A DNA stretch of 64,000 bases from Roseovarius sp. MMSF_3359 (GCF_030733385.1 NZ_JASHJC010000013.1:62001-126000), one strand, 5' to 3'. Shown: positions 15,721 to 24,962, counted from the stretch's first letter. The notes: a model not told the origin generated them from the sequence alone. Numbers and translations are program-made.

Positions 15721-17598
15721 TCAGCCGGCTTTGCCGACGCTACGCACGGCGGTGCTCTGAGCTCCTCCGGACCAGAAATCTCCGCGGTTCTCGATCAGCG
15801 TGTCGCGAAGATTATCCTCGCTCATTGGCTTGCCGAAGTAGAAACCTTGGAGATAATCGCAGCCCATCTCGCATGCGAGCTGCGCATGTTCTTCGGTCTC
15901 GACGCCTTCGGCAACCACCTGCATATCCAGGCTTTTCCCGATTCCGATGATGGAGGCTGCCAGCCGTCTGCTGCTCGGGTTCTCGACGATGGGCTGGATG
16001 AAGTGGCGGTCGATTTTCAGGATCGACGGACGGATCTCGAGCAGGCCGCTGACCGATGCATGGCCCGTGCCGAAATCGTCGAGAGCAATCCCCACGCCCA
16101 GTTCATCAAGTTCGTCTATGGTCCAGCGGACCACATCGCCCATCCGGTCCAGATAGACCGATTCAAGGATTTCAACCGTCAGCCTTTCCGGTGCAATCCC
16201 GGAGCTCTTGATGTCATGGATGAAGGTCGGATCCGCAAGCCGTGCCGCGGACACGTTTACCGCGACGCGCGGCAGGTCGACCCCGGCCTCATCTAGATGG
16301 GTCAAGGCCCCATGCACGCTGGCAAAGATGATCTCATCAATCCGCTTGAGAATCCCGATTTGCGCCGCGGTATCGAGAAACGCAGCCGGCGCCAGAATGC
16401 CCTTGGTGGGATGACACCACCTGACGAGCATCTCCGCATAGGCGATCCGGCCAGTCCGGGCATCAATCAGAGGCTGAAAGTAGGGGATAAATTCACGCCG
16501 CTCGCAGGCGAGCAGCAGGTCCGACGCAAGTTGCTTGGTTGAAATTGATTTGGCATGCATCTCTTCGGTAAAGAATGACCATCGCCCCTTCCCCTGATCC
16601 TTCGCGTGATAAAGCGCCGCATCAGCATCTGCGACGACCTGTTCAGGGTTTGCCATGCTTGCCTTGGCAATCGCCACACCGACACTCGCGCTGCAAGCGG
16701 TTGATTTACCATCGAAACTAAAGGGCGCCTGCATCCGCTGAACGATTTCGTCGGCCAGGCTGCTTACGTTGAGGGCACTCTTACCAAGCGGCTTGAGGAC
16801 GACGTATTCGTCACCGCCGAGGCGCGCAACGAGGTCGGATTTCTCAGTCAACTCCTTTAGCATTTTGGCGACGGAAACCAGCAACCGGTCACCGGCATCA
16901 TGCCCAAGCGTATCGTTGACGAATTTGAAACGATCCAGGTCGATGTAAAGCACGGCAAACTCCGCGCCATGCTCCTTCAGGTTCTCGATCCAGGTCTTCA
17001 GCTCGACCTCGAAATGCCTGCGGTTGGAAAGGCCGGTCAAGGCATCTTCGTTTGCATCCTTGGCAACCGACCTGGCAAGCCGATGGAGGCGCACATTCTC
17101 CTTCTCAAGCCGATGAACCTTTTCAACGGCCCTCTCATAACTCTCCTGATCCGGTACCGAGGCATCCAACACCTCTGGCTTCGTGGGCTCGGCGCGTTCT
17201 TCTTCCAACTCGATGATCGAGCAGAGCCACCAGTGATTCCCCGTCTCGGGATCCGAAAGATGCGTCCAACTCATACGCTGCCAATAGGTCTCGCCATTCT
17301 TCCGGTTGTTGAGGGCCTTGGTCGAAAAATTCTCCCAGTTCATGAGCTTTTCGATGATGTAGAGGTGAATGCCCTGCTCCAGGTCGGCACCGATCAATAT
17401 GGTGCCACGTTGCCCCAGGGCCTCATGCTCTTCATACCCGGTAATCCTGGTGAATGCCTTGTTGCACCACTGGAACTCCATGATCGCTCCGTCGTCGTTC
17501 GACGCCAAAGCAAGTGCAAGGCCTTCGGAGCACTTTTCGTTGATCTGATTGAGTATCTGCGCAGGTATCACAAGTCGGGCCCAAATCGTTCCGCTCAC
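15721..17598 (-). CDS. PAS-GGDEF-EAL cyclic-di-GMP signalling protein
   Basis: 625 aa. An N-terminal PAS domain with a PAC-like end (about 25-135; GYEEHEALGQ, YWQRMSWTHL) is followed by a short coiled coil (150-180). The GGDEF domain (about 183-345) has an intact GGDEY at 261-265 but no RxxD inhibitory site. The EAL domain (about 360-605) has EML at 389-391 in place of EAL but keeps the DDFGTG, KIDRHFI and EGVET motifs, so phosphodiesterase activity is plausible. No membrane segment, so probably a cytoplasmic redox or ligand sensor. Monocistronic. Confidence 0.93.
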   Translation of the reverse strand: MSGTIWARLVIPAQILNQINEKCSEGLALALASNDDGAIMEFQWCNKAFTRITGYEEHEALGQRGTILIGADLEQGIHLYIIEKLMNWENFSTKALNNRKNGETYWQRMSWTHLSDPETGNHWWLCSIIELEEERAEPTKPEVLDASVPDQESYERAVEKVHRLEKENVRLHRLARSVAKDANEDALTGLSNRRHFEVELKTWIENLKEHGAEFAVLYIDLDRFKFVNDTLGHDAGDRLLVSVAKMLKELTEKSDLVARLGGDEYVVLKPLGKSALNVSSLADEIVQRMQAPFSFDGKSTACSASVGVAIAKASMANPEQVVADADAALYHAKDQGKGRWSFFTEEMHAKSISTKQLASDLLLACERREFIPYFQPLIDARTGRIAYAEMLVRWCHPTKGILAPAAFLDTAAQIGILKRIDEIIFASVHGALTHLDEAGVDLPRVAVNVSAARLADPTFIHDIKSSGIAPERLTVEILESVYLDRMGDVVRWTIDELDELGVGIALDDFGTGHASVSGLLEIRPSILKIDRHFIQPIVENPSSRRLAASIIGIGKSLDMQVVAEGVETEEHAQLACEMGCDYLQGFYFGKPMSEDNLRDTLIENRGDFWSGGAQSTAVRSVGKAG

Positions 17599-17672
17599 CT
17601 ATCGCACCCAAATTAGTAGGAACGGTTAAACCGCAACTAAGCACCGGTTTTATTTATAGAAAATTGAATAGA

Positions 17673-17924
17673 TTAACGAATGACCATCCAATTCGACCGC
17701 TTGACAGGAAGTACCAGACGGGCCATGGCACCGTCATTGGGAACTGAAAACCACCCCATCTCGTCGACCGAAAACCCGTTGACTTTCAACGCCGAAACCT
17801 CGTGAGACCATCGCGCGTTCCAGACCCCGGCCAACGTCATCCCTTCCCCGTTGACCACCGATTTCAAGATCGTTTTTGCGTTAACGTTCTCGCCCGTTTC
17901 AGAGCAATGCCTCTGGGGTGGCAA
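17673..17924 (-). CDS. Hypothetical small protein (weak)
   Basis: Open frame of up to 83 codons starting at a TTG; an internal ATG (MTLAGVWNARW, start 17840) has GGGGAA just upstream and would give 55 aa. Wobble positions look coding-like and the sequence is Trp-rich (GVWNARWSHEV, EMGWFSVP). It may be a decayed or short domain. No family recognised. Confidence 0.3.
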   Translation of the reverse strand: MPPQRHCSETGENVNAKTILKSVVNGEGMTLAGVWNARWSHEVSALKVNGFSVDEMGWFSVPNDGAMARLVLPVKRSNWMVIR

Positions 17925-18161
17925 AACATACCGGGCTTGGATGTCTGGCCAACCCGGCGATCAGAGGACGCCCACAACTTGGTCATTCGTCTGGAGATTC
18001 TGAGATCGTCGACTGACGGGGTTGCGCGCCACCTGATCCCATGGGCGCTGATGTAAGGCAGGCTCTCGGGGCTCATTCGGCGCTTTCGCTGCCCATACGA
18101 AATCGGGCATATCGTCAAAAGCCAGAGGAAGCAGAACGCGCCCGTCGTCGGAGACAAGAAC

Positions 18162-18701
18162 TTGGAAAATTCCACAGAATACAAGGCGCATGCCGCAGCG
18201 ATCACTGACCTTTTCACGGCCACCTTCACCACGTCCGAAGGCGTGGAGGAAGGTGCGCTGATCGGGGAATTGACCTGCCGCCTGATGGCGGAAACACCAT
18301 TGCAGGATCTCCGGGTTTTCACTGCCTGGAACGGTGGTGAACTGGACAGCGCCATCATTTTCTCGCGCCTCATTTTCGAGAGCGACAACCGCACGGTTTT
18401 TGTTCTCGGTCCGGTCGCGGTGGCGACCAATCGGCAGGGCCAGAATATCGGGCAGAGGTTGATCACCCATGGCCTCGAGGCGCTTCGGACCGAAGGCGTC
18501 GATCTGGTGGTCACTTATGGCGATCCAAACTTTTACAAGCGCATCGGTTTCTCGGCCATCACCGAGGAAGATGTGCCCGCACCTTTTCCCTTGCAGTACC
18601 CTGAAGGCTGGCTGGGTCAGTCTCTCGACGATATGCCTCTGACGCCACTCAATGGGCCGTCACGCTGCGTACCGGCCTTCAACGATCCAGTTTTCTGGTA
18701 G
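18162..18701 (+). CDS. GNAT-family N-acetyltransferase
   Basis: 179 aa, YhbS-like GNAT. The acetyl-CoA-binding region reads LGPVAVATNRQGQNIGQRLITHGLEAL (motif A, Q/RxxGxG/A as RQGQNIGQ), followed by VVTYGDPNFYKRIGF, typical of YhbS proteins. Translation appears to start at a TTG (18162) with GGAGA 8 nt upstream. Acceptor substrate unknown. It is followed by a strong bidirectional hairpin. Confidence 0.85.
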   Translation: MENSTEYKAHAAAITDLFTATFTTSEGVEEGALIGELTCRLMAETPLQDLRVFTAWNGGELDSAIIFSRLIFESDNRTVFVLGPVAVATNRQGQNIGQRLITHGLEALRTEGVDLVVTYGDPNFYKRIGFSAITEEDVPAPFPLQYPEGWLGQSLDDMPLTPLNGPSRCVPAFNDPVFW

Positions 18702-18863
18702 CCGTCGACATCCACGATCCGGTGCGAGGGAGACGTTTTTCCGATTGCTTCGGTGTCGTCAAGCGTCACAGCATTCCTGACCTTCTCGGCATTGGCAAGG
18801 TTTCACCGAGCACAGGCTTTGCCGAGGATCTCTCTAGTTTACCGCCTCGAATTCGCGCATCTA

Positions 18864-18892
18864 CCTTGCCCGAACCAACCGGTCGGGCAAGG
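18864..18892. terminator. Bidirectional hairpin terminator
   Basis: A perfect 10-bp stem (18864-18873 with 18883-18892, CCTTGCCCGA/TCGGGCAAGG) and a 9-nt loop between the convergent GNAT and TPR genes. Only a weak T-run follows on either side. Confidence 0.6.
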
Positions 18893-18912
18893 TATTCTTG
18901 GCCATTAGGTCA

Positions 18913-20247
18913 TCATTCACCCACAGCCTGGTGAGAGGCGGTTGCGCGCTTGAGAAAGCGCCGGTTGATCGGGCTGTGCGGTTTCACCGCCAGTCTTTCA
19001 GAGGCCATGGCCTCCGCAACCCCACTCTTGCCCGATCGCACGGCTGCTTCGGTCAAGGTCCAGTCGATGATGTCACGCTGGGCGTGGCTCCCCCCGAAGG
19101 AATTTGCGACATATCTCGCCGGATGAAGGATATCGACCGTGTCGTCGTAGCGGCCCTCCCAGAATGCGCGGAAGCCCTGGATCAACGGAAGACCCGTGGC
19201 CTGCGCCCAGCGGGCAGTTTCACCGCCACTCTCACCAGCGGATCGGTACTGATCCAAGATCCGGCTCACCTCGTCTTCACGACCAGCGCCCAGATAAGAC
19301 ATGACTGCGTGCCAGTCGTTGAAGGGGTAGAGCTTTCCATCCGCATGCGCATCCCAGCACTGTGCCACCTCGGTCCAGCGATCACCGACATCATGCCCTT
19401 CCATATGTAGCCGCCACAGCAAGGCTGAGGCATCCACCAGATCAAGCGCAACTTGACTTTCGTCGCCACGGATCCGCGCATCGTAAAGCTCAATCACGGT
19501 GTCGGATTTGCCGACGTCCAGATGGTAGAGCGCGTTATGCCACCAGTTATGCACCTTGAAAAAATTGTCATCGCCAGTCCAATGCGGCTCGCGCGAGGCC
19601 ATCCATTCAATGCCGTCCTCGGCACGGCCCTGCATCTCAAGGACATGCGCGACCGCGTGGTGCGCCCAGCAATCAAGTGGCTCGCGCTCGGTTGCCTCGC
19701 GACCGACGGCCTCGGCCCGGGCATAGTCTCCGGCCTCTTCCAGACCGAAGGAATACATGCCCAGAACGACGGAGTATCCCGGCTGATCTTCGGACCATTT
19801 CGGCAGGACTCGCGCCACCCGGTCGCGCAAGTTACGCGCGTTCGCGCGGTAGAAATCCATCAGGTGGCCCGCCTGCAGGCCAACGATATCATGCGGGAAT
19901 TCGATGTTGTGGCGGTCAAGCTGAACCGCGGCATCGGTCCAGTTGTTGCCCAACAGGGCCTCCAGTGCCGCAATGTGGGACATCTCGTTTTCGGTCTTCG
20001 CAAGGGGCGTCACCGTCTCCAGAATAGACTTGGCCTCGGCGGTTGCCTCGGGTTCTGTCGCCAGGCCAAACAGATAGGCCTTGAGAATATGTGCCATTGC
20101 AAAATCGGGCGCGGCTTCAATCGCCTGATCCGCCAGCGCCACCGGATCGCCCCGATAGATGTTGAATGCCCGCACCGCGGCGTCGAAATGCTCGATGGCG
20201 GTCCCGTCGACCCCGTTCGCGTTTGCCAAATACATACTGTCTTTCAT
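18913..20247 (-). CDS. Tetratricopeptide-repeat protein, TTC38 family
   Basis: About 444 aa, all-helical, with TPR-like repeats (AIEAAPDFAMAHILKAYLFGL, GDYARAEAVGREATEREPLDCWAHHAVAHVLEMQG) and the family-typical HNWWHNALYHLD. Length and pattern match the TTC38-like proteins found in bacteria and animals; their function is unknown. The start is placed at the ATG 5 nt after GGAGG (MKDSMYLANANG) rather than four codons earlier. Divergent from a tetR gene with a palindromic operator between them, so it may be a target of that regulator. Confidence 0.85.
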   Translation of the reverse strand: MKDSMYLANANGVDGTAIEHFDAAVRAFNIYRGDPVALADQAIEAAPDFAMAHILKAYLFGLATEPEATAEAKSILETVTPLAKTENEMSHIAALEALLGNNWTDAAVQLDRHNIEFPHDIVGLQAGHLMDFYRANARNLRDRVARVLPKWSEDQPGYSVVLGMYSFGLEEAGDYARAEAVGREATEREPLDCWAHHAVAHVLEMQGRAEDGIEWMASREPHWTGDDNFFKVHNWWHNALYHLDVGKSDTVIELYDARIRGDESQVALDLVDASALLWRLHMEGHDVGDRWTEVAQCWDAHADGKLYPFNDWHAVMSYLGAGREDEVSRILDQYRSAGESGGETARWAQATGLPLIQGFRAFWEGRYDDTVDILHPARYVANSFGGSHAQRDIIDWTLTEAAVRSGKSGVAEAMASERLAVKPHSPINRRFLKRATASHQAVGE

Positions 20248-20460
20248 CATTTCCTCCATGAATGGCTAACTGAAATTCGTAATCTATCCGCCCGGGTCAC
20301 AAATCCTCGGGCGTGTCCAAGGCAATACTGGTTTTCGTTCACATCGGGCAGTGTACCCGTTGGTCGGTTGGTGGTGTTTTATTTTTTCACAATAGAAACA
20401 ATATTTTGATCGACCTCCCGCGATGGAAAACACTATTGGCAGAGCGAGATGCGATCTGCA

Positions 20461-20479
20461 ACTGGACCATTGGTACAGT
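20461..20479. promoter_or_regulatory. Candidate TetR operator
   Basis: A 19-bp near-perfect palindrome ACTGnACCAnTGGTnCAGT, 47 nt before the tetR start and in the shared upstream region of the divergent TPR gene. Size and symmetry fit a TetR-dimer site; binding is inferred. Confidence 0.5.
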
Positions 20480-20526
20480 AGTTGTGGTAGAGTTTTGCCG
20501 ATAGGGCCAGAGGACGAGGACGAAAC

Positions 20527-21141
20527 GTGACCAAGCCGACCCCGCAGACCAAAGAGCACATCCTCGTGGCCGCCGAAACTGCCATCCTGGCGAAAGGGTT
20601 TTCTGCAACCTCGATTGATGAACTGATTGCCGAGGTGGGCATCTCCAAGAGCGGTTTCTTCTACCACTTCCGCGACAAGACGACATTGGCCCGCGCGTTG
20701 CTTGAACGCTATATCGAGCAGGATGCCGAGGTCATTGATGATGTATTCACCGAAGCTGACGACCTCAGTGAGGATCCGCTGCACAATTTTCTGATCGCCC
20801 TCAAGCTCCTTGCGAAGGTGTTCGACGACCTGCCAAACGGCCATCCCGGATGCGTGGTGGCATCTGTTTGTTACCATGAACAGCTTTTTGACCAGGAAGT
20901 GCGCGATCTCAATGCAAAGGCGTTGCTGTTCTGTCGGGCACGTTTTCGCGAGCGCATCGACAAGATCGCGGACCGATACCAGCCACGGATCGACATCAAT
21001 CTCGACGACCTCGCCGACATGCTATCGGGCGTCGCAGATGGCGGCATCATCCTGTCCAGGGTATTGGGCGACAGATCCCTGCTGCCCAAACAGTTGCTTC
21101 TTTACCGCGACTTCATACGTCTGGTCTTCGATCCTGCCTGA
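20527..21141 (+). CDS. TetR-family transcriptional regulator
   Basis: 204 aa. The N-terminal helix-turn-helix (about 8-55) has the family pattern ILAKGFSATSIDELIAEVGISKSGFFYHFRDKTTLARALLERY. The C-terminal part (about 80-200) is the ligand and dimer domain, with GHPGCVVASVCYHEQLF. It reads into the first adenylate cyclase gene with a 51-nt gap and is divergent from the TPR gene, so it could control the cyclase island, the TPR gene, or both. Confidence 0.88.
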   Translation: MTKPTPQTKEHILVAAETAILAKGFSATSIDELIAEVGISKSGFFYHFRDKTTLARALLERYIEQDAEVIDDVFTEADDLSEDPLHNFLIALKLLAKVFDDLPNGHPGCVVASVCYHEQLFDQEVRDLNAKALLFCRARFRERIDKIADRYQPRIDINLDDLADMLSGVADGGIILSRVLGDRSLLPKQLLLYRDFIRLVFDPA

Positions 21142-21192
21142 TGGTCTGTGGTACCTGATCTTCGGTCACCCTTGTCACGAAAAGAGGATAGT

Positions 21193-22428
21193 ATGGCTGC
21201 GCCAATACGCGAAACCCAAGAGATAACGGCGGCGCTGGATGATCTTGCGCATTGGTTGATCCAGCAGGGGCTTGAAAACACGCCCGTCGAGGTCTGGCTT
21301 GAGGCGTGCTGTAACCGGTTGGTCACGGCCGGCATACCCTTGCAGCGCGTGAACGTTACCATGCAAGCGCACCACCCCGAGATCGGCGCTGTCGGTTTTC
21401 TCTGGCACCGCGGCGGCCACAATGAACGAGAGGACTTTGAGCGCACAACAGAAGTACAGGAAGATTTTCTGCGCAGCCCGATTTACTACCTGCTGAGCAA
21501 GAATACGGAAGAGATCCGGCAAAATCTGACAGTGCCGGACCCGGTATTGAATTTCCCGATCTTCGATGAGTTCCGTGCATATGGCGCCACGGAATACTTT
21601 GCCGCGAAGAGACTGTTTCTTCGTGACGACAGCACGGCCCTCGAAGACCCGCTGCAATCTGAAGAGGGCGTGGTCATCTCCCTGACGACAGATGCACCCG
21701 ATGGTTTCTCCGACGCCCATCTTGATGGACTACGCGAGATATTCGCACCCCTTTGCCTGACCCTCAAATCCGCGGCAAACCGGCAGATGGCCGAAGATAT
21801 CACAGCCGCCTACATGGGCCGCGATGCAAGCAGAAGGGTCCTGTCCGGTGATATCACCCGCGGATCGACACAAACGATCCCGGCGGTGATTTGGTATTTC
21901 GACTTGAAGGGGTTCACCAAACTTTCGGAAGCGATGCCCGGCACCGCGGTTATCGACATGTTGAATGACTACTTTGCCGTGGTCGTTGAGGTTGTTGAGG
22001 GTCACGGGGGCAATGTCCTGAAATTCATGGGTGATGGCCTGCTGGCAATCTTCGACATGGATCAGGTTGCCAACGCGCGGCGGGTCGCCATCGAGGCCGC
22101 TCTGCAGTTGCGCGATACGTTTATCTCCGTGAACGAACGGCGCGAGGCTGACGGATTGACGACCACAGGCTTCACCCTCGCTCTGCATGCGGGTGACGTT
22201 CTCTACGGGAATATCGGTGGCAAAACCCGGCTTGATTTCACGGTGATCGGCCCGGCGGTCAACACCACCTCGCGCATCCTGGGCATGTGCAGCGCCGTCG
22301 ATCAGGCCATCGTGATTTCCGCCAAGGTGGCCGCTCCGATGTTGGAGACCATTCCAAACCTGGTCTCACTCGGCCAATATCGCCTCCGCGGTGTGCGTGA
22401 CCGTCAGGAGCTTTTCACACTAGATTAG
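21193..22428 (+). CDS. Class III adenylate cyclase 1
   Basis: 411 aa. The N-terminal about 190 residues form an unassigned sensor-like domain shared in outline with the next gene. The C-terminal cyclase domain (about 215-405) has the metal-binding Asp in WYFDLKGFT, Lys and second Asp in KFMGDGLLAIF, Thr in LDFTVIG (with the Lys, the pair expected for adenine selection) and the NTTSR transition-state residues. All catalytic positions are present, so it should make cAMP from ATP. Soluble. Start at ATG 21193 with an AAAGAGG ribosome site. Confidence 0.9.
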   Translation: MAAPIRETQEITAALDDLAHWLIQQGLENTPVEVWLEACCNRLVTAGIPLQRVNVTMQAHHPEIGAVGFLWHRGGHNEREDFERTTEVQEDFLRSPIYYLLSKNTEEIRQNLTVPDPVLNFPIFDEFRAYGATEYFAAKRLFLRDDSTALEDPLQSEEGVVISLTTDAPDGFSDAHLDGLREIFAPLCLTLKSAANRQMAEDITAAYMGRDASRRVLSGDITRGSTQTIPAVIWYFDLKGFTKLSEAMPGTAVIDMLNDYFAVVVEVVEGHGGNVLKFMGDGLLAIFDMDQVANARRVAIEAALQLRDTFISVNERREADGLTTTGFTLALHAGDVLYGNIGGKTRLDFTVIGPAVNTTSRILGMCSAVDQAIVISAKVAAPMLETIPNLVSLGQYRLRGVRDRQELFTLD

Positions 22429-22507
22429 ACATGACCGCGAACCAATCGAAAGAATTCATCAGAACTAATCTCTATGCGTCGCTATCGTCAGGACCTATTT
22501 TAACGCC

Positions 22508-23680
22508 ATGGAACATTTGGCCAAACTCACCAACTGGATGATCAATGACGGCCGCCGCTCGGGCGATCCGGTCAAGGTCGTGTCGCATTTTTGCGCGTCG
22601 CTGATTGACGCGGGGGTGCCGCTCTGGCGCGCCAATATTGGCCAACGTTTCGCCAATCCCCTGCTCATTGCATGGGGTGTCGTCTGGAAACCTGAGGAAA
22701 CCGAAACCTATGACGTCACTCATGAAGTCACATTGACGGACAGCTACGTGGGCAGTTCTTTCGAATACATCCTGGAAAACAGAAAACCCCTGCACAAAAG
22801 CCTGCGCCAGCTTGACCCGAAAACCGACCACATCTCCTACCTGGAATTCGCCGAGCAGGGCGGCACGGATTATTACGCCACCCTGCTCTACTATGGCGAT
22901 GAATCGCTCCACGGCTGTACATTTGTGACGCAGGATCCGAACGGGTTCTTGCCGCAGCACCTAGAGATGATCGAAGCGGCATTGCCGGCCCTCTCCTGTG
23001 CGCTTGAACCCGTGACCATGCGCAAATCATCCAAAGGTCTCTTGCGCACCTATCTCGGGGATGGGCCGTCCGAGGCCGTTTGGAACGGCACGATCAAACG
23101 CGGGGAACGCACAACGATCGAGGCCGTCGTCATGTTCTGCGATCTGCGCGGCTTTACGGCAATGTCCGACAACGCGACCGAAGAACAGGTTTTTGAGGCG
23201 TTGAACGGGTATTTCGACCTGGTGGTGCAATCCGTCGAGGATCATGGCGGCGATGTGCTCAAATTCATGGGCGACGGCATCCTGTCGATTTTTCCGATTT
23301 CAGATCATGTTGGGCGGGCTGAACAGTGCAGAAACGCGGCGCGCGCCGCACAAGACTCGCTTGCCGGCCTTGATGCGCTCAATGTCAATCGAAAGGAGGC
23401 TGGTCTACCGCCTTTGGATTTCGGCGTCGGGATCAATGTTGGGCAGGTCAGCTATGGCAATATCGGCAGCCCAGGCAGGTTGGATTTCACGGTCCTTGGC
23501 GGTGCGGTGAATGTTGCCAGTCGGATTGAAGGGTTGACCAAGACAGCAGGCCACCAAATCTTGGCCACGTCCGCTGTCGCAGATGCGGCGCCTGAGTTGT
23601 TTTCGTCATGTGGACCCCACGCGATACGTGGCCTCGCTGATCCGATGGAATTGTTCACGCCTATTGACGTGTCTCATTAG
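22508..23680 (+). CDS. Class III adenylate cyclase 2
   Basis: 390 aa, same layout as the preceding cyclase: an N-terminal sensor-like region (about 1-185) and a C-terminal class III domain (about 200-385) with FCDLRGFT, KFMGDGILSIF, LDFTVLG and NVASR. Metal, purine-specifying and transition-state residues are all present. The N-terminus (MEHLAKLTNWMINDGRRSGDP, LIDAGVPLWRANI) aligns loosely with that of cyclase 1 (LAHWLIQQGLENTP, LVTAGIPLQRVNV), suggesting a tandem duplication with divergence of the input domain. Confidence 0.9.
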   Translation: MEHLAKLTNWMINDGRRSGDPVKVVSHFCASLIDAGVPLWRANIGQRFANPLLIAWGVVWKPEETETYDVTHEVTLTDSYVGSSFEYILENRKPLHKSLRQLDPKTDHISYLEFAEQGGTDYYATLLYYGDESLHGCTFVTQDPNGFLPQHLEMIEAALPALSCALEPVTMRKSSKGLLRTYLGDGPSEAVWNGTIKRGERTTIEAVVMFCDLRGFTAMSDNATEEQVFEALNGYFDLVVQSVEDHGGDVLKFMGDGILSIFPISDHVGRAEQCRNAARAAQDSLAGLDALNVNRKEAGLPPLDFGVGINVGQVSYGNIGSPGRLDFTVLGGAVNVASRIEGLTKTAGHQILATSAVADAAPELFSSCGPHAIRGLADPMELFTPIDVSH

Positions 23681-23767
23681 GCAGAGGCGGACGATCCAGG
23701 CAAACGTCAGGTGACCGGTCCCCGCGAAGACTCTAGGCTCAAGGCGCCATCATGGCTATGGTGCAGC

Positions 23768-24916
23768 ATGGACACTGCAAACACCGACGTATCATTTTAC
23801 AAGAGTTTAACCACCTATTCCGATTTCGCAGAATTGTCCGATTCCGGGAGTTATTCACCATTGCCAGATGATTGGTGGATCGGAACCTCGGATGTCAGGG
23901 GATCGACCAAAGCTGTCGAAGATGGACAGTACAAGACGGTCAACATGATCGGTGCCGCGGTCATTTCCGCCCAGATCAACACCCATCGTGGCGCGTCATT
24001 CCCGTATATTTTTGGCGGAGATGGCGCAAGTTTCGCCATCCCGCCCTCCTGGAAAGACCGTGCCAGCGATGCGTTGGCTGCGGTGCGGCTTTGGGCGCAT
24101 GAGGAATTCGGAATGGAGTTGCGCGTCGGCATGGTGCCCCTTTCCAGGGTTCGCGCAGCGGGATTTGATGTGAAGGTCGCCCGCTTCCAGGCCTCGGAAG
24201 GCGTCGACTATGCGATGTTTTTCGGAGGCGGGCTCAACTGGGCAGAAATGCAAATGAAAGCGGGTGAACACGCCGTTCCGGAGGCGGCCCCTGGGTCGAC
24301 ACCAGATCTCACGGGATTGTCCTGTCGGTGGAGCCATATGCCCAGCAAAAACGGTGTCATTCTGTCGATGATCGTCATGCCAAAAGACGATGTCGCCTGG
24401 CCGAGGTTCACCCAATTCGTGTCTCGTCTTCTTGATCGGATAAGCCACCTTGAGGCGAACGGCCATCCTGCGGGGAATGAGCCGCCCGGTATTTCATGGC
24501 CGCCCGCCGGGGCCACCCTTGAGGCGCACGCCCAGCGCGGGCAAGGGTCTTTGGGCAAAGCGCGTCGAAAGGCACTGTTCGAGAGTTTTTTGGCCTGGGT
24601 CCTCATCAAGACCGGCTTGAAAGTCGGAGGTTTCGATGCCCGCAGGTACCGCCGCATGGTCGGCGAAAATGCCGATTTTCGCAAGTTTGAAGACGGGCTG
24701 AAAATGACGCTGGATTGCGACAGCGCGACCGAAGCAGATTTGCGGTCTTTGCTCGAAGACGGCGCAAAAGACGGCATTATCCAGTTTGGCCTCCACACCC
24801 AGTCCGAGGCCATGCTGACCTGTATCGTCCCCTCTATCATGGAAGACAATCACGTCCATTTTGTCGATGGCGCCTCTGGTGGATACACGGCAGCCTCGCG
24901 GTTCTTGAAAACCTGA
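23768..24916 (+). CDS. DUF3095 family protein, cyclase-like
   Basis: About 382 aa, resembling DUF3095 proteins. The N-terminal part has GTSDVRGSTKAVEDGQYK and, about 40 residues on, FPYIFGGDGASFAIP. These align in spacing and key residues with the two metal-binding Asp motifs of class III cyclases (FxDIRGFT and MGDG), so the fold is probably cyclase-like, although the downstream N/R motif is not obvious. A C-terminal region (about 250-382) is specific to the family. The frame is open 19 codons upstream; MDTANTD at 23768 is used. It sits between cyclase 2 and the PDE-like gene. Confidence 0.8.
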   Translation: MDTANTDVSFYKSLTTYSDFAELSDSGSYSPLPDDWWIGTSDVRGSTKAVEDGQYKTVNMIGAAVISAQINTHRGASFPYIFGGDGASFAIPPSWKDRASDALAAVRLWAHEEFGMELRVGMVPLSRVRAAGFDVKVARFQASEGVDYAMFFGGGLNWAEMQMKAGEHAVPEAAPGSTPDLTGLSCRWSHMPSKNGVILSMIVMPKDDVAWPRFTQFVSRLLDRISHLEANGHPAGNEPPGISWPPAGATLEAHAQRGQGSLGKARRKALFESFLAWVLIKTGLKVGGFDARRYRRMVGENADFRKFEDGLKMTLDCDSATEADLRSLLEDGAKDGIIQFGLHTQSEAMLTCIVPSIMEDNHVHFVDGASGGYTAASRFLKT

Positions 24917-24947
24917 CGTAAGTATTTGTCTTGTAAGGTAGCCGTGG

Positions 24948-24962
24948 TCACATGTGTTCACA
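24948..24962. promoter_or_regulatory. Two TCACA half-sites, 10 bp apart
   Basis: TCACA at 24948-24952 and again at 24958-24962 (on the other strand two TGTGA half-sites in direct repeat), about 100 nt before the PDE-like gene. TGTGA is the CRP half-site, but the copies are direct rather than inverted, so CRP-type binding is only a possibility. Confidence 0.2.

Noticed and set aside
19453-20409. 318-codon plus-strand frame opposite the TPR gene
   Set aside because: Antisense shadow; the minus-strand frame has TPR repeats and a good ribosome site.
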